Origin: Geodermatophilus ruber | Lineage (GTDB): Bacteria; Actinomycetota; Actinomycetes; Mycobacteriales; Geodermatophilaceae | Direction of reading: 5' to 3' | Assembly (NCBI RefSeq): GCF_900114385.1 | Contig: NZ_FOSW01000007.1 | Coordinates: 168,491 to 232,490 of the forward strand | Length of the DNA: 64,000 nucleotides | Shown: positions 46,388 to 56,445 of the stretch, one piece after another | Position numbering within the stretch: the stretch's first letter is position 1 | Layout: every line of letters begins with the position of its first letter | The notes under the pieces: generated by a model | What the model saw: only the letters and a program-made list of their open reading frames with translations | What the model was told of the DNA's origin: nothing | The model's database searches: none | Program-made: the position numbers and the translations under genes

Positions 46388-46748
46388 GGGACACCTCCAG
46401 CTCGCGGTGGAAGCAGCTGCGCTCGCCGGTGTGGCAGGCCGGGCCCTCCTGGTCGACGAGGACCAGCAGCGCGTCGCCGTCGCAGTCCAGCCGCACGTCG
46501 CGGACCCACTGCCGATGGCCGGAGGTCTCGCCCTTCACCCAGTACTCCCTCCGGCTGCGCGACCAGTAGGTGGCCCGGCCGGTGGTGAGGGTGCGGCGCA
46601 GCGCCTCGTCGTCCATCCAGGCGACCATGAGCACCTCGCCGGTGTCGTGCTGCTGGACGACGGCGGCGACCAGGCCGGCCGGGTCGCGGCGCAGCAGCGC
46701 GGCGACGGCGGGATCCAGCGCGGAGTCGGCGGGCGGGGCGGCGGACAT
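46374..46748 (-). CDS. hisI: Phosphoribosyl-AMP cyclohydrolase
   Basis: Third step of histidine synthesis, opening the adenine ring of PR-AMP. 124 residues. The motif [20 protein letters not shown] and the metal ligands in [13 protein letters not shown] and [12 protein letters not shown] are complete. It stands alone from hisA/hisF (9 kb away) and is translationally coupled to trpE. The separate hisE domain is not fused. Confidence 0.96.
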   Translation of the reverse strand: MSAAPPADSALDPAVAALLRRDPAGLVAAVVQQHDTGEVLMVAWMDDEALRRTLTTGRATYWSRSRREYWVKGETSGHRQWVRDVRLDCDGDALLVLVDQEGPACHTGERSCFHRELEVSRATR

Positions 46749-46783
46749 GGCCCGATCGTCCCATCCAGCGCCGCCGGCCCGGG

Positions 46784-47476
46784 TCACCGGTGCTGCGTCG
46801 TCCCCTCCCCCGGGGTGCCGCCGAACCACTCGCGGGCGGGCCGGCCGACGAGCAGCCCGAGGCCGACGGCGGGGGCCGCGGCGAAGCAGAACACGGCGAA
46901 CAGCAGGACCGCCGAGGGGTTCGACCCGACGGCACCCTCGGCGAGGGCGAGCAGCCGCACCGCCCAGTACAGCGCCAGCGCCACCTGGGCGCCGAGAGCG
47001 GCGAGCAGCGTGCGGCGGGCGCCCGGGCTGCGGCGGTTGAGCGCGAGGATCCCGCCGGCGACGAGGACGATCACCGAGACGACCTGCAGGGCGGCCAGGA
47101 CCGAGGCCTCCGTGGCCAGCGCCTCGCCGTCCCCCGGGAACCCCGGCTCGGCCGCGGCCAGGGTGAACACCGAGGCGAGCAGGAAGACGTAGGCCGACGT
47201 CAGCGCGACCACGCCCGCCTGCACGAAGGCGAGCACCGCGGCGGCGATGACCTGGCCCGGCAGGCGGGGACCGCCCTGCGGCGGCCAGGGCATGCCGTAC
47301 GGGCCGGCCGGCGGCCAGCCGTACGGGGCCGCGCCGTAGGGAGAGGCGGGCGGCCAGCCGTAGGGGGCCGGCGTCCCCCAGGAGCTCGCCGGCGCCGTCA
47401 CCGGCGGGCCGGCGTACGGCGCCCCGGCCCCGGTTCCGCCGGCGGGATCGGACCAGGGGTCGACCGGACCGCTCAC
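46784..47476 (-). CDS. Membrane protein with Pro/Tyr-rich N-terminus
   Basis: A 230-residue protein. Residues 1-75 are Pro/Gly/Tyr/Trp-rich with repeated PYGWPP units, and residues 78-215 contain four hydrophobic helices ([40 protein letters not shown] and two more). This layout is common in actinobacterial membrane proteins of unknown function. GTG 47476 overlaps the stop of the FAD dehydrogenase upstream. Confidence 0.8.
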   Translation of the reverse strand: MSGPVDPWSDPAGGTGAGAPYAGPPVTAPASSWGTPAPYGWPPASPYGAAPYGWPPAGPYGMPWPPQGGPRLPGQVIAAAVLAFVQAGVVALTSAYVFLLASVFTLAAAEPGFPGDGEALATEASVLAALQVVSVIVLVAGGILALNRRSPGARRTLLAALGAQVALALYWAVRLLALAEGAVGSNPSAVLLFAVFCFAAAPAVGLGLLVGRPAREWFGGTPGEGTTQHR

Positions 47477-49134
47477 AGCGCCGCCGCCAGCGCGCGACCG
47501 GCCACCCGCCCGGAGAACAGGCAGCCACCGAGGAACGTGCCCTCCAGCGACCGGTAGCCGTGCATGCCGCCCCCGCCGAAGCCGGCCACCTCGCCGGCCG
47601 CGTAGAGCCCGGGGAAGGCCTCGCCGTCCGGCCGCAGCACCCGCCCGGAGAGGTCGGTCTCCAGCCCGCCGAGCGTCTTGCGGGTCAGCAGGTTCAGCCG
47701 CACCGCGATCAGCGGCCCGGCGGCGGGATCGAGCAGCCGGTGCGGCGACGCCACGCGGATCAGCTTGTCGCCCAGGTAGCCGCGGGCCCCGCGCAGGGCG
47801 GTGATCTGCAGGTCCTTGGTGAAGGCGTTGGTGATCTCCCGGTCGCGGGCCACGACCTCGGCCTCGACGGCGGCGAGCGGGAGCTCCGGCGTCCCGCCGG
47901 TGATCCGGTTCATGCCGGCCACGAGCTCGGGGAGGGTGCGGGCGACCACGAAGTCCTCGCCCTTGTCGAGGAACGCCTGCACCGGGCCGGGGACGCCGGC
48001 CCTGACCCGGCCCAGCAGCAGCTTGATGTCCCTGCCGGTGAGGTCGGGGTTCTGCTCGGAGCCCGAGAGCGCGAACTCCTTCTCCACGATCTTGTGCGTG
48101 GCGACGAACCAGGTGTGCTCGTGCCCGGTCCGGCCGATGTGCGCGAGCGTGCCGAGGGTGTCGAAGCCGGGGAACAGCGGAACCGGCAGCCGCCGGCCGG
48201 TGGCGTCCAGCCACAGCGAGGAGGGGCCGGGCAGGATCCGGATGCCGTGGTCGGCCCACACCGGCGAGTGGTTGGCGATGCCCTCGGTGTAGTGCCACAT
48301 CCGGTCGCGGTTGACCACCCGCGCACCGGCGGCCTCGGTGGCCAGCAGCATCCGGCCGTCGACGTGCGCGGGGACACCGGCGAGCAGCCGCTCGGGCGCC
48401 GGCCCGAGGCGGGCCGGCCAGTTCTGCCGGACCAGGTCGGGGTTGCCGCCGATACCGCCGGAGGTGACGACGACGGCCTGCGCGCCGATCTCGAAGGGCG
48501 CCACCTCGTGCCGGGAGCTGGCCGCGCCGCGGGCCGCGGAGCTGGGCTCCAGGACGGCCCCGCGCACCCCGGTCACCGCGCCGCCGCTGACGACCAGCTC
48601 GTCGACGCGGTGGCGGAACCGCAGCTGCACCAGCCCGCGGTCGACCGCCGCGCGCACCCGGCGGGCGAACGGCTCGACCAGGCCCGGCCCGGTGCCCCAC
48701 ACGATGTGGAAGCGCGGCACCGAGTTGCCGTGGCCGGTGGCGGTGTAACCGCCGCGCTCGGCCCATCCCACGATCGGGAAGAACCCCACGCCCTGCTCCT
48801 TGAGCCAGGCCCGCTTCTCCCCGGCGGCGAACTGCAGGTAGGCCTCGGCCCAGCGGCGGGGCCAGTGGTCCTCGTCGCGGTCGAACCCGGCGCTGCCGAA
48901 CCAGTCCTGCCGGGCGAGCTCGAGCGAGTCGCGCACCCGCAGGCGGCGCTGCTCCGGGGAGTCGACGAGGAACAGGCCGCCGAAGGACCACCAGGCCTGC
49001 CCGCCGAAGGAGGCCTCGGGCTCCTGCTCGAGGAGGACCACCCGCTTCCCGGCGTCGGCCAGCTCGGCGGTGGCGACCAGCCCGGCCAGCCCCGCTCCCA
49101 CCACGACGACGTCGATGTCCGTCACGGTCGGCAC
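47473..49134 (-). CDS. FAD-binding dehydrogenase (fumarate reductase/ketosteroid dehydrogenase type)
   Basis: A 553-residue flavoprotein with the N-terminal FAD fold [20 protein letters not shown] and the C-terminal FAD contact [20 protein letters not shown] near residue 500. Central parts include [19 protein letters not shown] and RLGPAPERL. The family (FAD_binding_2) includes ketosteroid dehydrogenases and an uncharacterised group of actinobacterial dehydrogenases; this protein fits the latter. A second GTG three codons downstream is an equally good start. Co-translated with the following membrane protein. Confidence 0.9.
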   Translation of the reverse strand: MPTVTDIDVVVVGAGLAGLVATAELADAGKRVVLLEQEPEASFGGQAWWSFGGLFLVDSPEQRRLRVRDSLELARQDWFGSAGFDRDEDHWPRRWAEAYLQFAAGEKRAWLKEQGVGFFPIVGWAERGGYTATGHGNSVPRFHIVWGTGPGLVEPFARRVRAAVDRGLVQLRFRHRVDELVVSGGAVTGVRGAVLEPSSAARGAASSRHEVAPFEIGAQAVVVTSGGIGGNPDLVRQNWPARLGPAPERLLAGVPAHVDGRMLLATEAAGARVVNRDRMWHYTEGIANHSPVWADHGIRILPGPSSLWLDATGRRLPVPLFPGFDTLGTLAHIGRTGHEHTWFVATHKIVEKEFALSGSEQNPDLTGRDIKLLLGRVRAGVPGPVQAFLDKGEDFVVARTLPELVAGMNRITGGTPELPLAAVEAEVVARDREITNAFTKDLQITALRGARGYLGDKLIRVASPHRLLDPAAGPLIAVRLNLLTRKTLGGLETDLSGRVLRPDGEAFPGLYAAGEVAGFGGGGMHGYRSLEGTFLGGCLFSGRVAGRALAAAL

Positions 49135-49135
49135 G

Positions 49136-49651
49136 CTATCGGGCGCGCACCGTCCCTCGCCCCTGGTCGGGCGGCCGCGTCGCCCGGCCGGGGCGGGTCC
49201 ACTCGCGGACGGGGCGGCGCAGGGTCAGCGCCAGGCAACCGACCGGACCGGCCAGGAGCAGCAGCCCCCACCACACCGCCTGCCCACCACCGAGGGCACC
49301 GAAGAGCACCACGAGCGCGACCAGGCCCAGCAGCGGCAGCACGCTGGCCGCGGCGAGCACCAGCCAGCCCCATGCCCGGCCCAGCCACACCATCGCCGCA
49401 CCCAGAACGGTGATCGCGGCGAGCACCGCGGGCAGCACCACGTACCAGTACCAGCCGGGTTCGGGCTCCCACAGCAGGTAGGCCAGGTAGATGTCCTCGG
49501 CGGCGACCAGCACGCCGAACACGGCGGCGAACGGGACCAGCAGCGGGCGCTCGTCGAGCGCCGGTCGCGCCCCGCGGGCCAGCGGCGAGCGGGGCGCCGG
49601 TCGCGGCGAGCGCCGCGTCGCCGCCCGGCCACGCGAGGAGGACGACGGCAT
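49136..49651 (-). CDS. Hypothetical membrane protein
   Basis: 171 residues: an Arg/Ser-rich N-terminus of about 35 residues, then four hydrophobic helices (LLVPFAAVFGVLVAAEDIYL, YVVLPAVLAAITVLGAAMVW and two more) and an Arg-rich end. Family not recognised. It lies between the ABC exporter pair and the FAD dehydrogenase; its TAG stop is 1 base from the next gene's start codon region. Confidence 0.75.
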   Translation of the reverse strand: MPSSSSRGRAATRRSPRPAPRSPLARGARPALDERPLLVPFAAVFGVLVAAEDIYLAYLLWEPEPGWYWYVVLPAVLAAITVLGAAMVWLGRAWGWLVLAAASVLPLLGLVALVVLFGALGGGQAVWWGLLLLAGPVGCLALTLRRPVREWTRPGRATRPPDQGRGTVRAR

Positions 49652-49680
49652 GGGCCGCAGCCTAGGTCCCGACGGCCCGG

Positions 49681-50100
49681 TCAGCGGGTCCGGCGCTCTC
49701 CCCGTGCGGGCCGCGGCCGCCCGGTCACCCACCGTCGCACCGGCGGCGTGAGCGCCAGCCCGGCGGCGATCACCGGGAGGACGAGGAGCAGCAGCGGCCA
49801 CGCCCGGCCGCCGTCCCCCTGCCCCGCCGCGATGACAGCGCCGGTGAACACCGCCAGCGGCAGGACCGCGAGCACCAGTGGCCACCAGGCCCGGCGGGCG
49901 ACCAGCCACGCGGCGGCCGCCACCTGCAGGACCGCGGCGGCCACCAGCAGGTAGGTCCACGGGTCGGGGCCGGCGTCCCCCGACAGGCCGCCGAGAGCGA
50001 TGGCGACCACCGCCAGCAGCGCCGGGGGCAGCGCGCCGAGGAAGCCGACGAGCCCGGCGGCCAAGGCCAGGCCCGGCATCCGGGGGTCGGACGGCGGCAC
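49681..50100 (-). CDS. Small hypothetical membrane protein after the ABC exporter
   Basis: 139 residues with four hydrophobic helices (LALAAGLVGFLGALPPALLA, WTYLLVAAAVLQVAAAAWLV and two more) and a basic C-terminus (VRRWVTGRPRPARGERRTR). It starts at GTG 50100, two bases after the ABC exporter stop, so it is probably in the same transcript. No family recognised; it resembles the preceding 171-residue protein in topology and tail only. Confidence 0.72.
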   Translation of the reverse strand: MPPSDPRMPGLALAAGLVGFLGALPPALLAVVAIALGGLSGDAGPDPWTYLLVAAAVLQVAAAAWLVARRAWWPLVLAVLPLAVFTGAVIAAGQGDGGRAWPLLLLVLPVIAAGLALTPPVRRWVTGRPRPARGERRTR

Positions 50101-50102
50101 GG

Positions 50103-51935
50103 TCAGCTCGCCTGCTGGGGGTCGCCGGCCGCGGACCGCCGCCACGAGGCGTGCAGCCGCGCGTAGGGACCCTCCGCGTCGACGAGCTCGGCGTGCGTGC
50201 CGCGCTGGACCACCCGCCCGGCGTCGACCACGAGCACCTCGTCGGCCCGCTCCGCGGTGGACAGCCGGTGCGCGATGGTCAGCGTCGTCCGGCCATCGGT
50301 GAGCCGGTCCAGCGCGTGGGTGAGCCGCCGCTCGGTCGCCGGGTCGACGGCGCTGGTGGCCTCGTCGAGCACCAGCAGGTCGGGGTCGGCGACGTAGGCG
50401 CGGGCGACGGCGACCAGCTGCCGCTCCCCCGCCGACAGCGATTCGCCGCGCTGCCCGACCCGGGTCGCTACGCCCTCGGCGAGGCCCTCGACCCAGGCGG
50501 ACAGGCCCAGCTGGGCGAAGGCGGCGAGCACCTCGGCGTCGGTCAGTCCCGGCCGGCCGTAGCGCACGTTGTCGGCGATCGTGGCGTCGAAGAGGAAGCC
50601 GTCCTGCGGCACCATCACCACCCGCTCCCGCAGCGAGGCGAACGAGACCTCGGCCAGCGGCACCCCGCCGAGCAGCACGCGGCCCTCGGTGGGGTCCATC
50701 AACCGCGTGACCAGCTTGGCGAGGGTCGTCTTGCCCGAGCCGGTCTCGCCGACGATCGCCACCCGCCGCCGCGGGGCGATCTCCAGGTCGACGTCGTCCA
50801 GGGCCGGGCGGGCGCCCGGCGCGTAGCGGAAGGAAACGTGCTCGAAGCGCACGCCCAGCGGGTGATGGGGCAGTTCGCGGGCGCGTGCGGGGTCGGCCTC
50901 GGCGGGGTCGCGCACGTCGGGCTCGGTGGCCAGCACGTCGAGCACCCGGCGGAACCCGGCGACGGCGTTCTGCGCCTCGTTGAGCACCTCGCTGGCCGTC
51001 TGCACGGGGGCGATGAACAGCGTCACCAGGAAGAGGAACGCCACGAGCGTGCCGGCGGTGATGTCGCCGGCCAGCCCGAGCAGGACGCCGGCGACGACGA
51101 CCGCGGCGGTGGCCAGCGCGGCGACGAACTCGCCGCTCACGAACACCGCGGCGGTGACCTTCTGTGCGGCGACCTGTGCGCGGTAGTGCCGGCCGATGGC
51201 GCGGTCGAGCCGGGCCGCGGTGCGCTGACGGATGCCGTAGGCGCGCACGGTGGGGGCGCCGACCACCGACTCGGAGACGGCGGCCAGCACGTCGCCCACC
51301 CGCTCGCGGACCACGCCGTGGGCGGTGGCCAGCCGGCGGGCGAAGACCCGGACGGCGAGCGCCAGCGGTACGAAGCAGCCCAGCACCAGCAGGGTCAGCT
51401 GCCAGGAGTAGACCGCCATCACGGCGGTGGCGACCAGCAGCTGGCCCAGGCTCACCACGCCGAGCACGCCGCCCCACTGCATGAACGTGGAGAGCTGGTC
51501 GACGTCGCTGGTGACCCGGGAGACCAGCGAGCCGCGCCGCTGGCCCTGCTGGTGCAGCATCGACAGGTCGTGGACGTGGCGGAACGCGCGCGCCCGCAGC
51601 CCGGCCAGCGCGGTCTCCGTCGTCCGGAACAGCCGCACGTTCATCCGGTAGACCGCGACGGCGGTCAGCAGCACGACGGCGGCGCAGAGGAGCACGAGGT
51701 TGCGGACCAGGTCCAGGTCGGGGCCGCCCGGGCCGGTCAGGCCGCGGTCGATCACCTGCTGGACGGCGATCGGCACGACCACCCGGCCGCCGGTGGCGAT
51801 CAGCGCGAGCGCGAAGGTCGCCGGCAGGCCCCGGCGGAACTCCGGCATCATCCGCAGCCCGCGTCGCAGGGTGGCCAGCGCCCCCTCCTCCCGGTGCTCG
51901 GCGAGGTGGCCGCCGCCGATCCCGGGCGCGCTCAC
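50103..51935 (-). CDS. ABC exporter half-transporter, catalytic partner
   Basis: A 610-residue fused membrane-ATPase protein with six helices (about 30-330) and a C-terminal ATPase. Walker A is GETGSGKTT at 396, Walker B ends in the catalytic Glu525 (LLVLDEATSAVD), and the switch His556 is in TIAHRLST. The signature is altered to LSAGE (499-503). GTG 51935 overlaps the partner's stop. Paired with the next gene it forms a heterodimeric exporter; this subunit supplies the Walker side of the working ATP site. Substrate unknown (drug, lipid or peptide). Confidence 0.93.
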   Translation of the reverse strand: MSAPGIGGGHLAEHREEGALATLRRGLRMMPEFRRGLPATFALALIATGGRVVVPIAVQQVIDRGLTGPGGPDLDLVRNLVLLCAAVVLLTAVAVYRMNVRLFRTTETALAGLRARAFRHVHDLSMLHQQGQRRGSLVSRVTSDVDQLSTFMQWGGVLGVVSLGQLLVATAVMAVYSWQLTLLVLGCFVPLALAVRVFARRLATAHGVVRERVGDVLAAVSESVVGAPTVRAYGIRQRTAARLDRAIGRHYRAQVAAQKVTAAVFVSGEFVAALATAAVVVAGVLLGLAGDITAGTLVAFLFLVTLFIAPVQTASEVLNEAQNAVAGFRRVLDVLATEPDVRDPAEADPARARELPHHPLGVRFEHVSFRYAPGARPALDDVDLEIAPRRRVAIVGETGSGKTTLAKLVTRLMDPTEGRVLLGGVPLAEVSFASLRERVVMVPQDGFLFDATIADNVRYGRPGLTDAEVLAAFAQLGLSAWVEGLAEGVATRVGQRGESLSAGERQLVAVARAYVADPDLLVLDEATSAVDPATERRLTHALDRLTDGRTTLTIAHRLSTAERADEVLVVDAGRVVQRGTHAELVDAEGPYARLHASWRRSAAGDPQQAS

Positions 51936-53707
51936 GCCGCCACCTCCGCCTGGGCGTAGGCGTGCACCAGCGCCGCGTAGCCGGGCACCTCGGCGAGCAG
52001 CTGCTCGTGGCTGCCGCGGGCCAGCACCCGGCCCGACTCGAGCCAGACCACCTCGTCGGCCAGGGCGATGGTCGCCTGCCGGTAGGCCACGACCACCACG
52101 GTGGAGGGCCGGTCGGCGGCGCGGAGGGCGTCGAGGATGCGGGCCTCCACCGCCGGGTCGACGGCGCTGGTGGCGTCGTCGAGGACCAGCAGCCGGGGCC
52201 GGCGCACCACCGCGCGGGCGAGCGCCAGGCGCTGGCGCTGCCCGCCGGACAGGGTCGCGCCACGCTCGCCGACCCGGGTGTCGAGGCCCTCGGGCAGGCG
52301 GGCCACGAAGTCGTCGGCCGCGGCCACCCGCAGCGCCGCCCACACCTCCTCGTCGGAGTGGTCGGCGCCGAGGGTGACGTTGCCGCGCACCGTGTCGTCG
52401 AAGAGGAAGGTGCCCTGGGCGACGAACGCGGCCTGGCCGCTGACCTCCCCCTCCCGCAGTGCGCGCAGGTCGACCCCGTCGAGCAGCACGGTGCCCTCGC
52501 TCGGGTCGACCAGCCGCACGAGCAGTCCGGCCAGCGTGGACTTGCCCGAGCCGGTGGGACCGACGACCGCGACCGTGCGGCCGGCGGGAATCTCGAAAGT
52601 GACGCCCGAGAGCGTGGGCCGCGCTGCCCCGTCGAAGCGGAAGCCCACGTCGCCGAGCCCGAGCGCGGCTCCGCCCGCGCCGGCCGCGGCGACCTCCCGG
52701 CCGTGCCGCGTCTCCCCGGTCGCGTCGAGCACGGGGGTGACCCGGTCGAACCCGGCCAGGGCCCGCGGCAGGTCGGCGAGCACCCAGCCGATCGCCCGGA
52801 TGGGCAGCGCGAGGAGCGTGAACAGGTAGGCGATGAAGACCAGGTCGCCGGCGTCGGTGGCGCCCTCGGCCACCCGCCCGGCGCCGATCAGCAGCACGGC
52901 GAGGGTGCCGAGGTTGGGCAGCGCCTCCATCATCGGGTCGAACAGCCCGCGGACCCGGCCGACCGCGACCAGCCCGTCGCGCAACTCCTCCGCGCGCCGG
53001 GTGAACCGCCGCGTCTCGACGTCCTCCCGGCCCAGGGTCTTCACCACCAGCGCGGCGTCGAAGCTCTCGTGGGCGATCTCGCTGACCTCGGCCCGCAGCT
53101 GCTGGGCCCGCCGCATGCGCGGGCTCATCGCCTGTGAGTAGACGGCGTTCACCACGAAGACCAGGGGGAAGACGACCAGGCCGACCAGGGCCAGCAGCGG
53201 GTCGGTGAGGAAGAGGGCGCCCGCGGTGATGCCGATCATCACCACCGCGCCGCAGGCGAAGGGCAGCGGCGCGACGAAGTACCAGGCGGCCTCGACGTCG
53301 GAGTTGGCGTTGGACAGCAGCTGCCCGGTCGGGTGGCGCTGGTGCCAGGACAGCGGCAGCCGCAGGTACTGGCCGGTGACCCGGCGCCGGTAGTCGGCCT
53401 GCAGCCGGTAGCCCATGATCCCGGCGAACAGCCGCCGGCCGAGGATGCCGAGGATCTTCAGGACCGCGACCGCGACGATGGCGACGGCGGCCAGGGTGAG
53501 CGCCGCGGCGGTGGTCGCGCCGTCCTCGAACGCGGGGAGGATGACGCGGCCGGACACCTCGCCGATGACGTAGGCGCTGGCGACGGTCATGCCGCCGTAG
53601 AGGCTGCTGGCGACGAAGGCCAGCGTGAACATGCCGGGTTGCTCGGCGATCGCCCGCCCGATGTGGCGGATTCCTCGCCGCACCACGGCGTCTCGGCGGC
53701 GGGGCAC
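51932..53707 (-). CDS. ABC exporter half-transporter with degenerate ATP site
   Basis: A 591-residue fused exporter subunit with six helices and a C-terminal ATPase. Walker A (GPTGSGKST, 383) and signature LSGGQ are intact. The residue after Walker B is Asp511 instead of Glu (LLVLDDATSAVD), and the switch histidine is replaced by Tyr542 (VVVVAYRQAT). This is the pattern of the non-catalytic subunit in heterodimeric exporters. GTG 53707 has AGGAG 5 bases upstream; longer frames upstream run into the divergent promoter. Confidence 0.93.
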   Translation of the reverse strand: MPRRRDAVVRRGIRHIGRAIAEQPGMFTLAFVASSLYGGMTVASAYVIGEVSGRVILPAFEDGATTAAALTLAAVAIVAVAVLKILGILGRRLFAGIMGYRLQADYRRRVTGQYLRLPLSWHQRHPTGQLLSNANSDVEAAWYFVAPLPFACGAVVMIGITAGALFLTDPLLALVGLVVFPLVFVVNAVYSQAMSPRMRRAQQLRAEVSEIAHESFDAALVVKTLGREDVETRRFTRRAEELRDGLVAVGRVRGLFDPMMEALPNLGTLAVLLIGAGRVAEGATDAGDLVFIAYLFTLLALPIRAIGWVLADLPRALAGFDRVTPVLDATGETRHGREVAAAGAGGAALGLGDVGFRFDGAARPTLSGVTFEIPAGRTVAVVGPTGSGKSTLAGLLVRLVDPSEGTVLLDGVDLRALREGEVSGQAAFVAQGTFLFDDTVRGNVTLGADHSDEEVWAALRVAAADDFVARLPEGLDTRVGERGATLSGGQRQRLALARAVVRRPRLLVLDDATSAVDPAVEARILDALRAADRPSTVVVVAYRQATIALADEVVWLESGRVLARGSHEQLLAEVPGYAALVHAYAQAEVAA

Positions 53708-53820
53708 AGCTCTCCTCTGAGGTCGTGCGGGGGCGGCGGCGTGACTGTACTGAGCCGTGCCGACCACCCGTGGCAGAAATCCGGCCGGTGCCGGACCGCT
53801 GTCGTCGGTAACTTCGGGCG

Positions 53821-54432
53821 GTGGCCTCCTCTTCCCGGCCCCTGTCCGACCGCGAGCGGGCCGGGCTCGCCGACCTGCTCGACGCCCTCGGCCCGGACGC
53901 TCCGACGTGCTGCGTGGGGTGGACCACCGCCCACCTCGCCGCACACCTCGCCGTCCGCGACCGGCGGCCGGACGCGATGCCGGGCTACGGGCTGGAGATG
54001 CTGCCCGTCGGCGGGCGGCTGGCCGGCTGGTCGCACCGGCTGGAGGACCGGCTGCGCACCGCCACGCCGTACGCCGCCGTGGTGGACCAGGTGCGGTCGG
54101 GTCCCCCGCGGTGGTCGCCGATGCGCCTGCCGCAGGTGGGCGCCGCGGTGAACTCGGCCGAGTTCACCATCCACCACGAGGACGTGCGGCGGGCGCAGCC
54201 GGGCTGGCAGCCGCGCACCCTGCCGGGGGCCGACCAGGACGCGCTGTGGCCGGCCGCCAGGATGTTCGCCCGGCGGGCCACCGGCCGCGACGGGCTGGTG
54301 CTCCGGCGCAGCGACGCGCCCGGCGTGGAGAAGCGGCTCGGGGCGGGTGGCCGCACGGTGACCGGCGAACCGCTGGAGCTGCTGCTGTGGGTGAGCGGCC
54401 GCCGCGACGTCGCCCGGGTCACCGTCTCCTGA
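53821..54432 (+). CDS. TIGR03085-type DinB-like metal-binding protein
   Basis: 203 residues of the maleylpyruvate isomerase/DinB-like four-helix fold. Metal-ligand histidines lie in TTAHLAAHLAVRDRRPDAMP (near residue 40) and in AEFTIHHEDVRRAQPGW (near residue 118). TIGR03085 members share the strings HLAVRDRRPD and EFxIHHEDVRRA. The function is unknown; relatives use mycothiol. It is divergent from the ABC exporter genes with 113 bases between them. Confidence 0.88.
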   Translation: MASSSRPLSDRERAGLADLLDALGPDAPTCCVGWTTAHLAAHLAVRDRRPDAMPGYGLEMLPVGGRLAGWSHRLEDRLRTATPYAAVVDQVRSGPPRWSPMRLPQVGAAVNSAEFTIHHEDVRRAQPGWQPRTLPGADQDALWPAARMFARRATGRDGLVLRRSDAPGVEKRLGAGGRTVTGEPLELLLWVSGRRDVARVTVS

Positions 54433-54442
54433 GCGGAGTCGC

Positions 54443-55213
54443 TCAGCGGACGGGGATGCCGGCGCCGGCCAGGGAGGCCTTGACCTCGCCGATCCGCAGC
54501 TTGCCGAAGTGGAAGACGCTGGCCGCGAGCACCGCGTCGGCTCCCGCCTCGACCGCGGGCGGGAAGTGCTCGGCCTCGCCCGCGCCCCCGCTGGCGATCA
54601 CCGGCACGGTCACCTCGCGGCGCACGGCCCGGATCAGCTCGGTGTCGAAGCCGGCCTGGGTGCCGTCGGCGTCCATCGAGTTCAGCAGCACCTCGCCCAC
54701 GCCCAGCGCGGCGGCCTGCACCACCCACTCGACGGCGTCCCGGCCGGTGCCGCGGCGCCCGCCGTGGGTGGTGATCTCGAAGCCGGAGTCGGTGGCCGCG
54801 CCGTCACGCACCCGCCGCGCGTCCAGCGACAGCACGAGCACCTGGTTGCCGAACCGGTCGGCGATCTCGGCGATCAGCTCCGGCCGGGCCACCGCGGCGG
54901 TGTTCACGGCGACCTTGTCCGCGCCGGCCCGCAGCAGCCGGTCGACGTCGTCGGCGCTGCGCACCCCGCCCCCCACGGTGAGCGGGATGAACACGCTCTC
55001 CGCGGTCCGGCGGACGACGTCGTAGGTGGTCTCCCGGTCCCCGGAGCTGGCGGTGATGTCGAGGAAGGTCAGCTCGTCGGCGCCCTCGGCGTCGTAGACG
55101 CGGGCCATCTCCACCGGGTCGCCGGCGTCGCGCAGGTCGACGAAGTTGACGCCCTTGACCACCCGGCCGGCGTCGACGTCCAGGCACGGGATCACGCGGA
55201 CGGCGAGGCTCAC
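54443..55213 (-). CDS. hisF: Imidazole glycerol phosphate synthase cyclase subunit
   Basis: A 256-residue TIM barrel that forms imidazole glycerol phosphate and AICAR with HisH. The catalytic aspartates are in [19 protein letters not shown] (Asp11-type) and in [15 protein letters not shown] (Asp130-type). Phosphate-binding loops are TVGGGVRS and [15 protein letters not shown] 55213 overlaps the RidA stop. HisH is not in the window. Confidence 0.96.
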   Translation of the reverse strand: MSLAVRVIPCLDVDAGRVVKGVNFVDLRDAGDPVEMARVYDAEGADELTFLDITASSGDRETTYDVVRRTAESVFIPLTVGGGVRSADDVDRLLRAGADKVAVNTAAVARPELIAEIADRFGNQVLVLSLDARRVRDGAATDSGFEITTHGGRRGTGRDAVEWVVQAAALGVGEVLLNSMDADGTQAGFDTELIRAVRREVTVPVIASGGAGEAEHFPPAVEAGADAVLAASVFHFGKLRIGEVKASLAGAGIPVR

Positions 55214-55602
55214 GCCCCGGCCCCCCGCACCGCGTCGGCCTCGATCTCGACCAGCATCGCCGGGTCGATCAGCCCGGCCACCTGGACCATCGAGGTGGCC
55301 GGCCGGATGTCGCCGAACACCTCGCCGTGGGCGCGGCCGACCTCCTCCCACCGGGAGATGTCGGTGACGAACATCCGGGTCCGGACGACGTCGGCGATCG
55401 AGAACCCGGCCCGCTCCAGCGCATCCTCGAGGTTGGCCAGCGCCTGGCGGGTCTGCGCGGCCGCGTCGCCGGGGTGCACGACCACGCCGTCGACGGTGGC
55501 GGTGGTGCCGCTGACCCACGCGGTGTCGCCACGCACGACCACCCGGCTGTACCCGACCACGCCCTCCCAGGGCGCCCCGGAGCCGAGCCGGATGATGCTC
55601 AT
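55210..55602 (-). CDS. RidA-family enamine/imine deaminase
   Basis: 130 residues of the RidA/YjgF fold, starting [20 protein letters not shown]. The conserved arginine appears in [20 protein letters not shown] (about residue 88), and the C-terminal Glu in [12 protein letters not shown]. Such proteins hydrolyse reactive enamines released by PLP enzymes. It lies between hisA and hisF with 4-base overlaps on both sides, so it is expressed with histidine synthesis genes. Confidence 0.92.
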   Translation of the reverse strand: MSIIRLGSGAPWEGVVGYSRVVVRGDTAWVSGTTATVDGVVVHPGDAAAQTRQALANLEDALERAGFSIADVVRTRMFVTDISRWEEVGRAHGEVFGDIRPATSMVQVAGLIDPAMLVEIEADAVRGAGA

Positions 55603-56333
55603 GCGGCGACCTCCCGGGTCACGGCCAGGGCCTGGGGCAGGGTGAACGCGCCGGCGTAGAGCGCCTTGCCGACGATCGCGCCCTCGACACCGACGGCGCT
55701 CAGCCCGGCCAGCGCGCGGATGTCGTCGAGCGAGCTCACCCCGCCGGAGGCGATCACGGGGCGGTCGGTGGCGGCGCAGACCTCCCGCAGCAGGTCCAGG
55801 TTGGGCCCGCGCAGCGTGCCGTCCTTGGTGATGTCGGTGACCACGTAGCGGGCGCAGCCCTCGGCGTCCAGCCGCGCGAGGGTCTCGTAGAGCTCGCCGC
55901 CCTCGCGGGTCCAACCGCGGGCGGCCAGCCGGGTGCCGCGGACGTCGAGGCCGACGGCGATCCGGTCGCCGTGCTCGGCGATCGCCCGGGCACACCACTC
56001 CGGCGACTCGAGGGCGGCGGTGCCCAGGTTCACCCGGCGGCAACCGGTGGCCAGCGCCGCGGCCAGCGACTCGTCGTCCCGGATGCCTCCGGACAGCTCG
56101 ACGTCGACGTCCAGCTCGCCGACCACCCGGGCCAGCAGCTCGCGGTTGCTGCCCCGGCCGAACGCGGCGTCCAGGTCGACCAGGTGCACCCACTCGGCAC
56201 CGTCCCGCTGCCAGGCCAGGGCCGCCTCGAGCGGGTCGCCGTAGGAGGTCTCGCTCCCGGCCTCCCCCTGCACGAGCCGGACGGCCTGGCCGTCGGCGAC
56301 GTCGACGGCGGGGAGCAGCTGCAGCGTGGGCAC
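55599..56333 (-). CDS. priA: HisA/PriA-type isomerase, probably serving histidine and tryptophan synthesis
   Basis: A 244-residue TIM barrel. Catalytic aspartates are in [15 protein letters not shown] (residue 11) and [15 protein letters not shown] (about 175). The segment RGWTREGG carries the Arg/Trp pair that PriA uses to accept the tryptophan intermediate. No trpF is seen among the trp genes of this window, consistent with PriA doing both isomerisations. It begins the hisA-ridA-hisF group. Confidence 0.93.
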   Translation of the reverse strand: MPTLQLLPAVDVADGQAVRLVQGEAGSETSYGDPLEAALAWQRDGAEWVHLVDLDAAFGRGSNRELLARVVGELDVDVELSGGIRDDESLAAALATGCRRVNLGTAALESPEWCARAIAEHGDRIAVGLDVRGTRLAARGWTREGGELYETLARLDAEGCARYVVTDITKDGTLRGPNLDLLREVCAATDRPVIASGGVSSLDDIRALAGLSAVGVEGAIVGKALYAGAFTLPQALAVTREVAA

Positions 56334-56445
56334 GACCGACAGGCTAGTGACCCGCCGCGTGTAGCCCGCGTCACCGGCGGGCGACCCTCCGGTCGGCGGT
56401 ATCCCGTGTCGTCGGCGGCCGGCGCGGCCACCGGCAGCCGGGCTC

